A stretch of 64,000 bases of DNA from contig NZ_JACGLT010000012.1 of NCBI RefSeq assembly GCF_014062315.1, forward strand, positions 1-64,000, given 5' to 3'. The first letter of the stretch is position 1; the number at the start of each line of letters is the position of its first letter. The stretch is from Gelidibacter maritimus (GTDB taxonomy: Bacteria > Bacteroidota > Bacteroidia > Flavobacteriales > Flavobacteriaceae). Under the pieces are notes generated by a model that saw nothing but the letters and a program-made list of their open reading frames with translations, had not been told where the DNA came from and searched no databases. The translations under genes and the position numbers were made by a program. Of this stretch, positions 7,517 through 17,149 are shown piece after piece.

Positions 7517-9067
7517 CTATTTCACAAACTCCGCCAAATATTTATCTCTTATTATTTGTCCAACAGGTTTGTTCTCAATTTTGCTTTCTAACCATGAAAT
7601 GATGTCCAAATACAAAAATGCGCGGCGCTCATAAGGATGATCCTCATAAGTTTTTAAAGTTTTGTGAAGTTCAATAAATGCGTTTTTCAGATCATGCGGA
7701 TAAATATCCTGCAAGCCTTTAATAAACTTTATCATCTCCTTTTGAACTTCGTACAGATCATTAATTTTGATAAGGAACTTATACGTGCTTTTCAACAGAC
7801 TATCCATATGATAATCCACTCCAGCCTCATAATGTGCCACCAAATTCAAAACACGGGCAAAAGTCTGCAAATCTTCCCGCATGGACAGTGATTTATTAGA
7901 AATAATCTTATCCAAATAGAAAATACAAGCTTTGTTATTTCCTGCCCCAAATTGTAAGCTTGCAAATTTATAGTAAAAAATCATTTTATGGTGCTCATCC
8001 AGACGATTGTTGTACTTTTTTAGTTTATTTTCAATTCTCGGGATGAGGTTCAGGCCTTCATCAAAACTGCCATCAATAAAATGTTGATTGATTCTATGGA
8101 AATTCAAATACAAGAAAACGAGGGCATCTACATTTTCGTCCTTAGGAAAATCAGGTGCTTCTATTTGATCTTCTAAAATTTGAAGTTGTTGTAAAAATCT
8201 CGGCTTATCTCGGATAAAAAATAGGGCTTCCAAAAGATAGTTGTTACCTTTTAAAAAGGACACCGGATTTAAACTGATCATATGGCGATTGTCATAAAAT
8301 AAATCCACCCATTTTGAGGCGTATTTAAAACAGTTTAAAAAATCCTGCAGTAAGAAACTGTACCACAAATAGGTGTTATAAAGCCATAATTTTTCTCTGA
8401 AACCAACCTCTGAAATTTTAAACTTTGGCAATCGATCGTTGAAATAGGTCTTTATTTTTCGACCTTCTTCTGCATTTTTTACATAACCTGTTTTTAAGAT
8501 AATACTGTACAATTGTAACGATAAATTAGAGAGTTTACTTGCAATCACATTCAATTCACTCAACTCTTTGGCTTGAAGGGTGAGCTCATCGGCCCTTGTG
8601 CTGATGCTGCGTGTTATATACTGCGACTCAATAATTTTTTCGAGTTCTACAATCTCATAAGCAAGATTTTTCTCCTCATGTTGCATGGCAAGTTCCTTGG
8701 CCTTGTCCAGAATTCTCAAGCTTTGTTTATAAAGACCTTTGTGATATAAAATAGAGGCAAAATCAAGCTGTTCTCGTATTTGAGATCGAATGTTTTGATG
8801 GGACGGATTGAGCTTTAAACTAATTAAAATCTGTTTATACAAATGCGCCTTCACATTCGCCAATTGTTGTTTTTTGACAATGCCCGTTTTTATGATGGCC
8901 GGTTCATCATAGCGCTTGGCTTTGTCCATATAATTAAAAAGATTTAAAAACTTGGAATCGGCATTAACGTCAAGCCGACCAACATACAGTTTAAATTGAC
9001 GTTTTTCGGACTTGGTTAATGATTTCACCAGTTGAAATAAATTATCTTTTTGTTCTTTAGTCATCAC
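7517..9067 (-). CDS. Conserved Bacteroidota hypothetical protein, helical-repeat type
   Basis: This 516-residue soluble protein has no signal peptide or membrane segment. It is almost entirely predicted helix, with many Leu/Tyr-rich amphipathic stretches of 30-40 residues, for example around 105-135 ([20 protein letters not shown]), which resemble TPR units. I recognise it only as a conserved Bacteroidota hypothetical that I cannot assign. The N-terminus ([20 protein letters not shown]) looks conserved and basic. It is divergent from leuA, with about 135 bp between the start codons. An alternative start one codon downstream is possible. A scaffold role is likely but not shown. Confidence 0.7.
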   Translation of the reverse strand: MMTKEQKDNLFQLVKSLTKSEKRQFKLYVGRLDVNADSKFLNLFNYMDKAKRYDEPAIIKTGIVKKQQLANVKAHLYKQILISLKLNPSHQNIRSQIREQLDFASILYHKGLYKQSLRILDKAKELAMQHEEKNLAYEIVELEKIIESQYITRSISTRADELTLQAKELSELNVIASKLSNLSLQLYSIILKTGYVKNAEEGRKIKTYFNDRLPKFKISEVGFREKLWLYNTYLWYSFLLQDFLNCFKYASKWVDLFYDNRHMISLNPVSFLKGNNYLLEALFFIRDKPRFLQQLQILEDQIEAPDFPKDENVDALVFLYLNFHRINQHFIDGSFDEGLNLIPRIENKLKKYNNRLDEHHKMIFYYKFASLQFGAGNNKACIFYLDKIISNKSLSMREDLQTFARVLNLVAHYEAGVDYHMDSLLKSTYKFLIKINDLYEVQKEMIKFIKGLQDIYPHDLKNAFIELHKTLKTYEDHPYERRAFLYLDIISWLESKIENKPVGQIIRDKYLAEFVK

Positions 9068-9202
9068 GTTAAAATGGCACTTAAGTTTATGATAATCAAG
9101 TATGTAAAATATTTAAAATCGACTGAACGTCGTAAAAGTCAAAGCATTGCATCATTGAAATTAAATACAAAGTATAAATTAGCTTGTCAATACAAAAATA
9201 AT

Positions 9203-10387
9203 ATGCAACAAATGTCTGATAATAATGTTCAAATTTTCGACACAACTTTAAGAGATGGCGAGCAAGTACCTGGATGTAAGCTCAATACTGATCAAAAATT
9301 GATTATTGCAGAGCAACTCGAGCAGTTAGGCGTTGACGTCATTGAAGCTGGATTTCCGGTTTCAAGCCCTGGCGATTTTAAATCTGTTGAGGAGATTTCA
9401 AAATTAGTAAAAAACACCATTGTTTGTGGATTGACACGTGCGGTTGAAAACGATATCAAAGTTGCCGCAGAGGCCCTGAAATATGCTAAACACCCAAGAA
9501 TTCATACGGGTATTGGCACTTCAGCATCGCACATTAAATATAAATTCAACTCCAATCAAGATGCCATTTTGGAACGTGCTTTTGAGGCGGTCAAATTTGC
9601 AAAGAGGTTTGTGGAAGATGTAGAATTCTACGCGGAAGATGCCGGACGGACCGATAATGAATTTTTAGCACGTGTTTGTGAAATGGCCATTAAGGCTGGA
9701 GCAACCGTCTTAAATATTCCAGATACTACAGGATACTGTTTGCCGAGTGAATACGGAGCCAAAATAAAATACTTAAAAGAAAATGTTAAGGGCATTGAAA
9801 AAGCTATTTTATCATGTCATTGCCATAACGATTTAGGACTTGCAACTGCCAACTCCATTGAAGGCGTGATCAACGGTGCAAGACAAATTGAATGTACCAT
9901 CAACGGAATTGGGGAACGCGCTGGAAACACGGCCCTTGAGGAAGTGGTCATGGTTTTAAAACAGCATCCATATCTTAATTTGGATACCAATATAAAAACA
10001 GAACATTTGTACGGTATTAGCCAACTTGTTTCTGAAAACATGGGCATTTATACGCAGCCAAACAAAGCTATAGTTGGCGCTAATGCTTTTGCACATAGTT
10101 CTGGAATCCATCAGGACGGGGTGATAAAAAATCGGGAAACTTATGAAATCATTAACCCTAAAGATGTTGGGGTTACAGAGTCTGCCATTGTATTGACTGC
10201 GAGAAGTGGTCGTGCAGCATTGGCTTATCGCGCTAAAAATGTGGGTTATGAGTTGACAAAATTACAGCTGGATGCCGTTTATGCCAATTTCTTGGATTTT
10301 GCCGATGTTAATAAAGAAATTAACGACACTGATATTCATCAAATTATTGAAACCAGTAAAGTGTACCAACAAATAATTTCAGCTTAA
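9203..10387 (+). CDS. leuA: 2-isopropylmalate synthase, short form without regulatory domain
   Basis: LeuA condenses acetyl-CoA with 2-oxoisovalerate, the first committed step to leucine. I choose the start at 9203 ([10 protein letters not shown]; 9212 is also possible) because the open frame upstream is basic and unlike the family. The catalytic domain begins [13 protein letters not shown] and has the metal-site motif [11 protein letters not shown] and [13 protein letters not shown]. The protein is about 395 residues and ends after the second small subdomain. The C-terminal allosteric domain of about 500-residue LeuA enzymes is absent. It is followed by leuC after one base. No leader peptide or attenuator was found upstream, unlike the ilv operon. 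A citramalate or homocitrate synthase is a less likely alternative given the leuCDB context. Confidence 0.9.
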   Translation: MQQMSDNNVQIFDTTLRDGEQVPGCKLNTDQKLIIAEQLEQLGVDVIEAGFPVSSPGDFKSVEEISKLVKNTIVCGLTRAVENDIKVAAEALKYAKHPRIHTGIGTSASHIKYKFNSNQDAILERAFEAVKFAKRFVEDVEFYAEDAGRTDNEFLARVCEMAIKAGATVLNIPDTTGYCLPSEYGAKIKYLKENVKGIEKAILSCHCHNDLGLATANSIEGVINGARQIECTINGIGERAGNTALEEVVMVLKQHPYLNLDTNIKTEHLYGISQLVSENMGIYTQPNKAIVGANAFAHSSGIHQDGVIKNRETYEIINPKDVGVTESAIVLTARSGRAALAYRAKNVGYELTKLQLDAVYANFLDFADVNKEINDTDIHQIIETSKVYQQIISA

Positions 10388-10388
10388 G

Positions 10389-11771
10389 ATGGGAAAAACT
10401 TTGTTTGATAAAGTTTGGGATGCACATGTAGTGGACACTATAGACAACGGTCCACAAATATTGTATATCGATAAACACCTGATTCATGAAGTAACGAGTC
10501 CGCAAGCTTTTAATGAGCTCGAGCAACGCAATATTCCAATCTTCAGACCTGATCAAATTGTGGCAACTGCCGATCATAATACGCCAACCATCAATCAGCA
10601 TTTGCCAATTAAAGATGCGCTTTCACGAAAACAGCTGGAGCAACTTTCTGAAAATTGTATAAAAAACAATATTACCCTTTATGAATTAGGGCATAAATAT
10701 AACGGCATTGTACACGTTATGGCACCAGAATTGGGCATCACCCAACCGGGGATGACCATTGTTTGTGGTGATAGCCATACTTCAACCCACGGGGCTTTTG
10801 GAACCATCGCCTTTGGGATTGGGACCAGTCAAGTGGCGCAGGTTTTTGCAAGCCAGTGCTTACTGCTTACAAAACCGAAAAGCTTAAGAGTAACGGTAAA
10901 CGGGACGTTGAAAAATGGCGTGCTTCCTAAAGATGTCATTTTATATATCATTTCAAAAATCGGTACCAATGCAGGTACTGGTTATTTTTGTGAATATGCT
11001 GGTGATGTGTTTGAAAACATGTCGATGGAAGGTCGTATGACCGTTTGTAATATGAGTATTGAAATGGGCGCACGTGGCGGCATGATTGCTCCAGATGAAA
11101 CCACTTTTGAATATGTAAAAGGCCGAAAATTTGCTCCAAAAGGAGAGGAGTTCGATCAAAAAGTGGCCTATTGGAAAACCTTGCCAACTGATGAAGATGC
11201 GGTTTTTGATAAAGAATATCACTTTGATGCCGCAGATATAGAGCCGATGCTTACCTATGGTACCAATCCTGGGATGGGTATTAAGATTTCCGAATTTATT
11301 CCTGAAACCAGTGACGCTTCTTTTGATAAAGCTTTGGAATATATGGACTTTAAGAAGGGAGAGACCTTAATTGGCAAACCGATCAATTTCGTTTTTATAG
11401 GCAGTTGTACCAATTCGAGAATTGAAGATTTCCGAATTGCGGCCAATTATATTAAGGGCAAACAAAAAGCAGATAATGTGACGGCATGGTTAGTTCCTGG
11501 TAGTAAACAAGTGGAAGCCCAAATTATAGAAGAAGGTTTAAAATCTATTTTTGATGATGCCGGTTTTGAATTGCGTCAACCAGGATGTTCCGCATGTTTG
11601 GCGATGAACGATGATAAAATTCCTCAAGGCGAATATTGCGTCTCTACCTCCAATAGAAATTTTGAAGGCAGACAAGGTCAAGGCGCGCGAACCATTTTAG
11701 CAAGCCCATTGATGGCCGCCGCAACGGCCGTGGAAGGAAAGATTATTGATATTACGAAACAGTTGAATTAA
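10389..11771 (+). CDS. leuC: 3-isopropylmalate dehydratase large subunit
   Basis: This 460-residue aconitase-family protein isomerises 2- to 3-isopropylmalate together with LeuD. The three 4Fe-4S ligands are visible: Cys340 in IGSCTNSR, then Cys400 and Cys403 in [10 protein letters not shown]. Other family motifs include [13 protein letters not shown] and the C-terminal [10 protein letters not shown]. Length matches bacterial LeuC (about 465). It begins one base after the leuA stop, so translation is probably coupled. The gap to leuD (164 bp) holds two interspersed repeats and no obvious terminator. Confidence 0.95.
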   Translation: MGKTLFDKVWDAHVVDTIDNGPQILYIDKHLIHEVTSPQAFNELEQRNIPIFRPDQIVATADHNTPTINQHLPIKDALSRKQLEQLSENCIKNNITLYELGHKYNGIVHVMAPELGITQPGMTIVCGDSHTSTHGAFGTIAFGIGTSQVAQVFASQCLLLTKPKSLRVTVNGTLKNGVLPKDVILYIISKIGTNAGTGYFCEYAGDVFENMSMEGRMTVCNMSIEMGARGGMIAPDETTFEYVKGRKFAPKGEEFDQKVAYWKTLPTDEDAVFDKEYHFDAADIEPMLTYGTNPGMGIKISEFIPETSDASFDKALEYMDFKKGETLIGKPINFVFIGSCTNSRIEDFRIAANYIKGKQKADNVTAWLVPGSKQVEAQIIEEGLKSIFDDAGFELRQPGCSACLAMNDDKIPQGEYCVSTSNRNFEGRQGQGARTILASPLMAAATAVEGKIIDITKQLN

Positions 11772-11836
11772 ATACCAATCTGTCAGTTTTGAAAAGGACA
11801 GAAACTTATAATAAAGCTACCGAAAAACAATGGTGT

Positions 11837-11854
11837 TCCCGAAAGCAATCGGGA
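11837..11854. repeat. CCCGA/TCGGG palindrome (REP-like)
   Basis: TCCCGA (11837-11842) and TCGGGA (11849-11854) form a short hairpin in the leuC-leuD gap. Related CCCGAT...ATCGGG hairpins lie at 18373-18388 and 33388-33405, so this is a small dispersed palindrome family. Confidence 0.5.
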
Positions 11855-11889
11855 CGTAGCTAAAATATAAAAGAATAATTTAAGAAATA

Positions 11890-11925
11890 CCCGCTGGAGT
11901 TTATCTTGAGCGGAGTCGAAAGACG
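11890..11925 (+). repeat. 36-bp interspersed repeat, copy 1, just upstream of leuD
   Basis: This block contains CTTGAGCGGAGTCGAAAG and matches the reverse complement of the copy at 18096-18131 at 35 of 36 positions. A shorter copy lies at 17073-17106. Each copy ends about 10 bases before a start codon and has the same orientation relative to that gene (leuD, argB, argF'). It opens a false N-terminal extension, MSGVERRE, in front of both leuD and argF'. Confidence 0.75.
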
Positions 11926-11935
11926 TGAAGTAAAC

Positions 11936-12529
11936 ATGGAAAAATTTAAAACCTTAACAGCAACAGCAATTCCCTTAGATATCGAAAACGTCGATACGGA
12001 TCAAATTATTCCTGCGCGTTTTTTGAAAGCTACCAATCGCGATGGTTTTGGCAAAAATGTATTTAGGGATTGGCGATTTCAAAAAGATGGCTCGGTCAAC
12101 ACCAATTTCGTGTTGAACCAGCCGCAATTTGAAGGACCTATTTTGGTGGCTGGAGATAATTTTGGATGTGGCAGCAGTAGAGAACATGCGGCATGGGCAT
12201 TGACCGATTATGGATTTAAAGTGATCGTATCAAGTTTCTTTGCTGATATTTTTAAAGGGAATGCACTTAACAACGGATTACTACCGGTTCAGGTATCTCC
12301 TGAATTTTTAAAGGAATTGATGACCACGATTACAGCAGATCCAAAGACCAAAATCACTGTAGATTTAGAAGCGCAAACCATTGGTATTGATGGCTCAAAC
12401 CATTCAGAAGATTTTGAAATTGATGCCTACAAAAAAACCTGTATGATCAATGGTTATGACGATATTGATTATTTATTGAGCAAAAAAGATTCCATTGAAG
12501 CGTTTGAAAAAACGTTGCAAGAGTATTAA
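11936..12529 (+). CDS. leuD: 3-isopropylmalate dehydratase small subunit
   Basis: This 197-residue swivel-domain partner of LeuC has the family motifs [29 protein letters not shown] and [17 protein letters not shown] place the start at 11936 (MEKFKTL); an in-frame ATG 30 bases earlier lies inside the interspersed repeat and would add ten repeat-encoded residues. Length agrees with LeuD (about 195-200). It works with LeuC and lies between leuC and leuB in pathway order. Confidence 0.95.
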   Translation: MEKFKTLTATAIPLDIENVDTDQIIPARFLKATNRDGFGKNVFRDWRFQKDGSVNTNFVLNQPQFEGPILVAGDNFGCGSSREHAAWALTDYGFKVIVSSFFADIFKGNALNNGLLPVQVSPEFLKELMTTITADPKTKITVDLEAQTIGIDGSNHSEDFEIDAYKKTCMINGYDDIDYLLSKKDSIEAFEKTLQEY

Positions 12530-12533
12530 GAAC

Positions 12534-12553
12534 AACCTGCAAGTAGGTTTGAA
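12534..12553 (+). repeat. 20-bp repeat shared by leu and arg gaps
   Basis: The block AACCTGCAAGTAGGTTTGAA in the leuD-leuB gap recurs exactly, in reverse complement, at 18410-18429 in the argF'-argD gap. It is partly palindromic (AACCT...AGGTT). The rest of the 118-bp leuD-leuB gap shows no terminator. Confidence 0.6.
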
Positions 12554-12647
12554 AAATAGCTTTGATGTATTGACAAAAATTGAGTAAAAAGAAAAACACA
12601 AACATTAAAATAATGAAGGTAGGGGATTCCTCCCTTCGCAGGAATTT

Positions 12648-13766
12648 ATGAAATTAAAAATAGCTGTATTGCCAGGAGATGGCATAGGACCTGAAGTAAC
12701 CGCACAAGCTGTGAAAGTATTGAAAGCGATTGCCCAAGAATTTGATCATTCGTTTCAATTCAAATACGCATCAGCAGGTGCTGTTGCCATTGATGAAACT
12801 GGAGACCCGTTACCAAAAGAAACGCTCGATGTGTGTAAAGCCACTGATGCCATTTTGTTTGGTGCCATTGGCGATCCAAAATATGATAATAATCCGGATG
12901 CTCAAGTGCGTCCAGAACAAGGGTTACTTAAATTGCGCAAGGAGTTGGGTTTATATGCCAATATCAGGCCGGTTAAGGCTTATGATACGCTTTTGGACAA
13001 ATCGCCTTTAAAAAAGCAATTCATAAAAGGCACTGATATTTGTATTTATAGAGAGTTGACCGGAGGCATATATTTTGGTGAAAAAACATTAAGCGAAGAC
13101 GGTAATACCGCTTCTGACCTATGTGTGTATTCACGTTCAGAGATTGAACGCATCACGCATTTGGCCTTTAAATCGGCTCAATCCAGAAAGCGTAAAGTGA
13201 CCTTGGTAGATAAAGCCAACGTTTTGGAATCATCGCGTTTATGGCGAAAAGTAGTGACCGAAATTTCACAAGAATACAAAGACGTAAAACTCGACTACTT
13301 ATTTGTTGATAATGCTGCCATGCAGATTATTTTAAATCCGAAACAATTTGATGTCATCTTGACGGAAAACATGTTCGGCGATATAATTAGTGACGAGGCA
13401 AGTGTTATTGGCGGCTCTATTGGCTTGTTGGCCTCTGCGTCGGTTGGAGATTACTTTGCCATGTTTGAACCTATTCACGGCTCTTATCCGCAGGCAAAAG
13501 ACTTGGGCATCGCCAATCCGATTGCCTCAATTTTATCTGCAGCCATGTTGTTGGATCATTTTGAGTTATATGAAGAAGCCGAATTGATTAGGGAAGGAGT
13601 GGAACGTTCGTTAAAATTAAACATTACAACACCAGATCTAAATACCAAATTCAATCATATCTCGACCACTAAAGTGGGCGATTTTATTGAAGATTTTATA
13701 AATAATCCGAAAGACACTAATATGAATTTTACAAACATTCATTTAGGACAATCTACTATTATTTAA
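12648..13766 (+). CDS. leuB: 3-isopropylmalate dehydrogenase
   Basis: LeuB oxidatively decarboxylates 3-isopropylmalate to 2-oxoisocaproate with NAD. The 372-residue protein opens with LPGDGIGPEVT and carries ELTGGIYFGE, VDKANVLESSRLWR and the signature ENMFGDIISDEASVIGGSIG, followed by EPIHGSYPQAKDLGIANPIA. A roughly 20-residue C-terminal tail (NPKDTNMNFTNIHLG) lies beyond the usual end. It is the last gene of the leu operon and converges on argH across a shared terminator. Confidence 0.95.
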   Translation: MKLKIAVLPGDGIGPEVTAQAVKVLKAIAQEFDHSFQFKYASAGAVAIDETGDPLPKETLDVCKATDAILFGAIGDPKYDNNPDAQVRPEQGLLKLRKELGLYANIRPVKAYDTLLDKSPLKKQFIKGTDICIYRELTGGIYFGEKTLSEDGNTASDLCVYSRSEIERITHLAFKSAQSRKRKVTLVDKANVLESSRLWRKVVTEISQEYKDVKLDYLFVDNAAMQIILNPKQFDVILTENMFGDIISDEASVIGGSIGLLASASVGDYFAMFEPIHGSYPQAKDLGIANPIASILSAAMLLDHFELYEEAELIREGVERSLKLNITTPDLNTKFNHISTTKVGDFIEDFINNPKDTNMNFTNIHLGQSTII

Positions 13767-13808
13767 AGTTAATTTAGTTAGTCAGAATTATTAAATAGTA
13801 GATCTTCA

Positions 13809-13835
13809 GAAAAGCATCCATCACGGATGCTTTTC
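13809..13835. terminator. Bidirectional terminator overlapping the argH stop codon
   Basis: GAAAAGCATCC (13809-13819) and GGATGCTTTTC (13825-13835) form a perfect 11-bp stem with loop ATCAC. The A/T runs allow use from both sides. The argH stop codon (13821-13823) and its last four codons lie inside the hairpin, so the structure serves leuB and also encodes the ArgH C-terminus. Confidence 0.75.
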
Positions 13836-15110
13836 GCATTTTGGAAACTTTGTTTTTATTTCATCTAAGCATAAATTCCCCATACTGCCTTTATGCGTGT
13901 GTTCTTTTGACGTATCCGGTTTATAAGTCCCTTCCTGGACTTGTTGCCCAATAACTTGATAGGCTTCTCGGAAACTCATTCCACCTTCTACCAAGGTATT
14001 CATATTATCTACCGTAAATAGATACTGATATTTTGCATCGTTCAAATCAATGTTCTTGACTTCTATTTGCTGAATGGCATAGTTAAAGATATCTAAGATA
14101 TCCTTGACGTCATTGATGGCAAGAATCATATTTTCTTTCAACAACTGATAATCGCGATGATAGCCACTTGGAAGGTTATTGGTGATCAGTATCATTTCCG
14201 TCTGTAAGGCTTGAATTTTATTACACTTACCACGAATCAGTTCAAAGACATCAGGATTCTTTTTATGGGGCATGATGCTGCTTCCCGTAGTCAATTCATC
14301 AGGAAAGGTGATAAAACTGAAATTCTGGCTCATATACAGACAGATATCCATTGCAAAACGCGCCATAGTGTTGCACAGGCTGCCCAAAGTTAGAGCAATG
14401 GTACGTTCACTTTTACCGCGAGCCATTTGGGCGGCAACCACATTGTACTTGAGAGTGGAAAATTGCAATTTTTTGGTCGTCAATTCCCGATCAATTCCGA
14501 AAGAACTCCCATAACCCGCCGCTGAGCCTAATGGATTTTGATCCACGGTTTTTAGAGCTGCATTAAGTAGATACACATCGTCAATCAGTAATTCTGCGTA
14601 AGCAGAAAACCATAAACCAAAAGACGAGGGCATGGCCACCTGCAAATGTGTGTATCCTGGCAGTAAGGCTTTCTTGTGGGTTTCAGCCAAGTCTAGCAAT
14701 GTGTTGAAAAACACTTCTGTTTTATCGTAGATGATACCGATATTTTCCTTGTAATAAAGCTGTAGCGCCACCAAAACCTGATCATTTCTTGAACGCGCCG
14801 TATGGATTTTTTTTCCGACTTCTCCCAAGGTTTTGGTGAGTTCAAATTCTATTTTAGAGTGCACATCTTCAAATTGTGAATCGATGGTGAACGTCCCCTC
14901 TTCAATTTGTTGTGCTAAGATTTCTAATCCACCTTCTAATTGCACTAATTCGTCCTTCGATAAAATCCCGATGGATTGAAGCATTTTGGCATGAGCCAAA
15001 GACGCCTGAATATCATATTTGGCAATGTGTAAGTCAATTTCTCGGTCGTTTCCAACAGTAAATTGCTCTATTTTTTTATCAATACTAATACCTTTATCCC
15101 AGAGTTTCAT
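13821..15110 (-). CDS. argH: Argininosuccinate lyase
   Basis: ArgH splits argininosuccinate to arginine and fumarate, the last step of the pathway. This 429-residue fumarase/lyase-family protein has the family signature GSSIMPHKKNPD, the N-terminal HTARSRNDQV, and TGYG-like glycine motifs. It is slightly shorter than the typical 450-460 residues and ends in KFPKCEKHP inside the terminator hairpin. It is the last gene of the minus-strand arginine set. A 118-bp repeat-bearing gap separates it from the argE-like gene. Confidence 0.93.
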   Translation of the reverse strand: MKLWDKGISIDKKIEQFTVGNDREIDLHIAKYDIQASLAHAKMLQSIGILSKDELVQLEGGLEILAQQIEEGTFTIDSQFEDVHSKIEFELTKTLGEVGKKIHTARSRNDQVLVALQLYYKENIGIIYDKTEVFFNTLLDLAETHKKALLPGYTHLQVAMPSSFGLWFSAYAELLIDDVYLLNAALKTVDQNPLGSAAGYGSSFGIDRELTTKKLQFSTLKYNVVAAQMARGKSERTIALTLGSLCNTMARFAMDICLYMSQNFSFITFPDELTTGSSIMPHKKNPDVFELIRGKCNKIQALQTEMILITNNLPSGYHRDYQLLKENMILAINDVKDILDIFNYAIQQIEVKNIDLNDAKYQYLFTVDNMNTLVEGGMSFREAYQVIGQQVQEGTYKPDTSKEHTHKGSMGNLCLDEIKTKFPKCEKHP

Positions 15111-15129
15111 ACAAAAAATTTTAATTCTT

Positions 15130-15228
15130 AAAATTTCAGAATAAAGAATAAAGACCGCTTCGCTGTTAGAATAAAGACTGCACTTAAAGCGCGAAAATCT
15201 TTGTTCTTTTGTCTCTATCCTTTGTTCT
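15130..15228. repeat. Repeat-bearing gap between argE-like gene and argH
   Basis: This gap has two copies of AGAATAAAGAC (near 15139 and 15168) facing inverted copies of the related CTTTGTTCTTT (near 15200 and 15220), so it folds into a long imperfect hairpin. It looks like a degenerate interspersed repeat. No promoter was recognised. Confidence 0.45.
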
Positions 15229-16290
15229 TTACAATATCTTATTTAATAATTTGATATAAATTTCAATCCCTTCCTCAATCTCACTAATATAAATAAATTC
15301 ATCAGCGGAATGCGATCGGGTGCTGTCACCAGGCCCTAATTTTAACGACGGACAGGTTAAAACCGCTTGATCTGAAAGGGTTGGCGACCCGTAAGTTCCA
15401 CGACCCAAAGCGATACCCGCCTGTACCAAAGCATGTTCTTTTGGAATGGACGATGAGTTTAATCGTAAACTTCGTGGAACAATGCTGTCGCATGGCGCTT
15501 CCTTTTGGAGGATTTCCACAATTTCAGCATTTGTATAACAATCATTTACACGCACATCCACCACCAAATCCACTTCGGCAGGTACGGCATTATGTTGTTT
15601 TCCGGCTTTTATTTGCGATACGGTCAATTTAACCTCACCTAAGGCATCTGACACCTTCTCAAATTTATAATCTTTAAACCATTGCAACACCTCAATACAA
15701 TTGTAAATGGCATTATCATCATTTGGATGCGCCGAATGACTTGGCGTTCCTTTTACCTTGGCATCAAAAACCACAAGGCCTTTTTCGGCAATGGCCAGTT
15801 GCATCAAGGTAGGTTCACCTACAATGGCCACATCAATTTTTGGGATAACATTCAACATGCTGTTCAGCCCATTCGGACCGCTGCTTTCTTCCTCAGCGGA
15901 AGCGACAATGACCAAATTGTAGTTTAGGTTTGGTTGCTCATAAAAATACGTAAATGTGGCGATTAAAGAAACCAAGCAGCCACCCGCGTCATTACTTCCC
16001 AAACCATATAATTTGCTGTCTTCAACAATAGCCTTAAAAGGATCTTTGGTGTATGCACTATTCGGTTTGACAGTATCGTGATGGGAGTTGAGCAATAAGG
16101 TGGGTTTTGAGTCGTCAAAATGTTTGTTTATTGCCCAAACGTTGTTGACGGTCCGATTATATTTGATATTAAATTTTTGAAACCATTGCTCTATCAACTT
16201 AGCGGTATTGTCCTCTTCAGATGAAAAGGAAGGGATTTCAATCAAGTTTTTCAGCAATGCAATGGCATCTGTGGTCAGTTTTTGTATCAT
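15229..16290 (-). CDS. M20-family N-acyl-ornithine/citrulline deacylase (ArgE-like)
   Basis: This 353-residue metallohydrolase has the M20 metal-binding motifs NSHHDTV, GLGSNDAGG and SAEEESSGPNG, and the closing HSADEFI. Its place between argB and argH, with a 4-bp ATGA overlap with argB, makes it the enzyme that removes the N-acyl group in arginine synthesis. In Bacteroidota the blocking group can be succinyl instead of acetyl, and the carbamoyltransferase step precedes deacylation, so the substrate is probably N-acyl-citrulline. A DapE function is possible by family but unlikely here. Confidence 0.85.
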   Translation of the reverse strand: MIQKLTTDAIALLKNLIEIPSFSSEEDNTAKLIEQWFQKFNIKYNRTVNNVWAINKHFDDSKPTLLLNSHHDTVKPNSAYTKDPFKAIVEDSKLYGLGSNDAGGCLVSLIATFTYFYEQPNLNYNLVIVASAEEESSGPNGLNSMLNVIPKIDVAIVGEPTLMQLAIAEKGLVVFDAKVKGTPSHSAHPNDDNAIYNCIEVLQWFKDYKFEKVSDALGEVKLTVSQIKAGKQHNAVPAEVDLVVDVRVNDCYTNAEIVEILQKEAPCDSIVPRSLRLNSSSIPKEHALVQAGIALGRGTYGSPTLSDQAVLTCPSLKLGPGDSTRSHSADEFIYISEIEEGIEIYIKLLNKIL

Positions 16291-17063
16291 TTGGTAATGG
16301 TTGTAAAATTAGCCTTATCGTCATAGAGCATTTCTGGTTTTCCGATGCAGACTTTATAAACATTTTTCTCAATGGCATGAACACAATTGTTCAGTTTTGG
16401 AAGCATGCCGTCAACGATGACTTTATCATCAATTAAATTTTGATAGGATTGGGTAGTGATCTCTCTGATTACCGAATTTTCATCAGACACATCTCTCAAG
16501 ACTCCGTTTTTCTCAAAGCAATAATATAACTCCGTTTGATAGTATTTGGCAAATCCAATGGCCAGTTCAGAAGCGATGGTGTCGGCATTAGTGTTTAAAA
16601 GTTGTCCTTTTTTGTCGTGGGTCAATGCGCAAAATACTGGGGTCACCTTGTGTTCCAATAAAACTTGCAGTGTTTCGATATTCACTTTTTTGACATCGCC
16701 TACAAATCCGAAATCGATGGGTTTTACGGGACGCTTTTTGGAAATAATGGTGTTGCCGTCTGCACCGGAAAATCCGATAGCGTTACAATTTTTTGATTGC
16801 AGTTCTGCCACTATATTTTTGTTGATTTTTCCAGCATAAACCATGGTAATGAGGTCTAAAGTGGCCTTGTCGGTAATACGTCTACCATCAATCATTTTCA
16901 CTTCAAGACCCAGTTGATTGGCCAATTGTGTGGCTAATTTACCACCACCGTGAATCAGGATCTTAGGCGAGTTGATAGTTGCGAATACCTCCAAAAAAGA
17001 AGACAATGCCGCTTCATTATCAATGATATTACCACCTATTTTAATAATTTTTAATGTTTTCAT
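16287..17063 (-). CDS. argB: N-acetyl(succinyl)glutamate kinase
   Basis: ArgB phosphorylates the gamma-carboxylate of N-acylglutamate. This 258-residue amino-acid-kinase-fold protein has KIGGNIIDN at the N-terminus, the IHGGGKLAT nucleotide/substrate loop and a later LNTNADTIASELAIG. Length agrees with ArgB (about 260). It overlaps the argE-like gene by four bases, so translation is probably coupled. A copy of the 36-bp repeat ends about 9 bases before its ATG. Confidence 0.92.
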   Translation of the reverse strand: MKTLKIIKIGGNIIDNEAALSSFLEVFATINSPKILIHGGGKLATQLANQLGLEVKMIDGRRITDKATLDLITMVYAGKINKNIVAELQSKNCNAIGFSGADGNTIISKKRPVKPIDFGFVGDVKKVNIETLQVLLEHKVTPVFCALTHDKKGQLLNTNADTIASELAIGFAKYYQTELYYCFEKNGVLRDVSDENSVIREITTQSYQNLIDDKVIVDGMLPKLNNCVHAIEKNVYKVCIGKPEMLYDDKANFTTITK

Positions 17064-17072
17064 TTTATGCCA

Positions 17073-17106
17073 GTCTTTCGACTCCGCTCAAGATAGACTT
17101 CAACGG
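17073..17106 (-). repeat. Interspersed repeat, copy 2, upstream of argB
   Basis: This copy shares CTTTCGACTCCGCTCAAGAT (plus strand) with copies at 11890-11925 and 18096-18131 and has the same orientation relative to the downstream gene. The rest of the 86-bp argF'-argB gap has a fragment (GAAACCTGTCTGGTCTC) like the hairpin repeat at 20440-20485. Confidence 0.7.
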
Positions 17107-17149
17107 TTTTTTTTAATTTTTCATCCTATATTTGAAACCTGTCTGGTCT

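Noticed and set aside
9050-9202. N-terminal extension of leuA from the first ATG of the open frame
   Set aside because: The 51 extra residues are basic, unlike LeuA, and overlap the start of the divergent gene; the family begins near [18 protein letters not shown].
9068-9202. Leucine leader peptide or T-box upstream of leuA
   Set aside because: No short Leu-rich ORF and no terminator with competing stem is present.
11906-11935. Upstream ATG giving leuD ten more residues (the same MSGVERRE also precedes argF')
   Set aside because: The residues are encoded by the interspersed repeat and are shared by two unrelated proteins.
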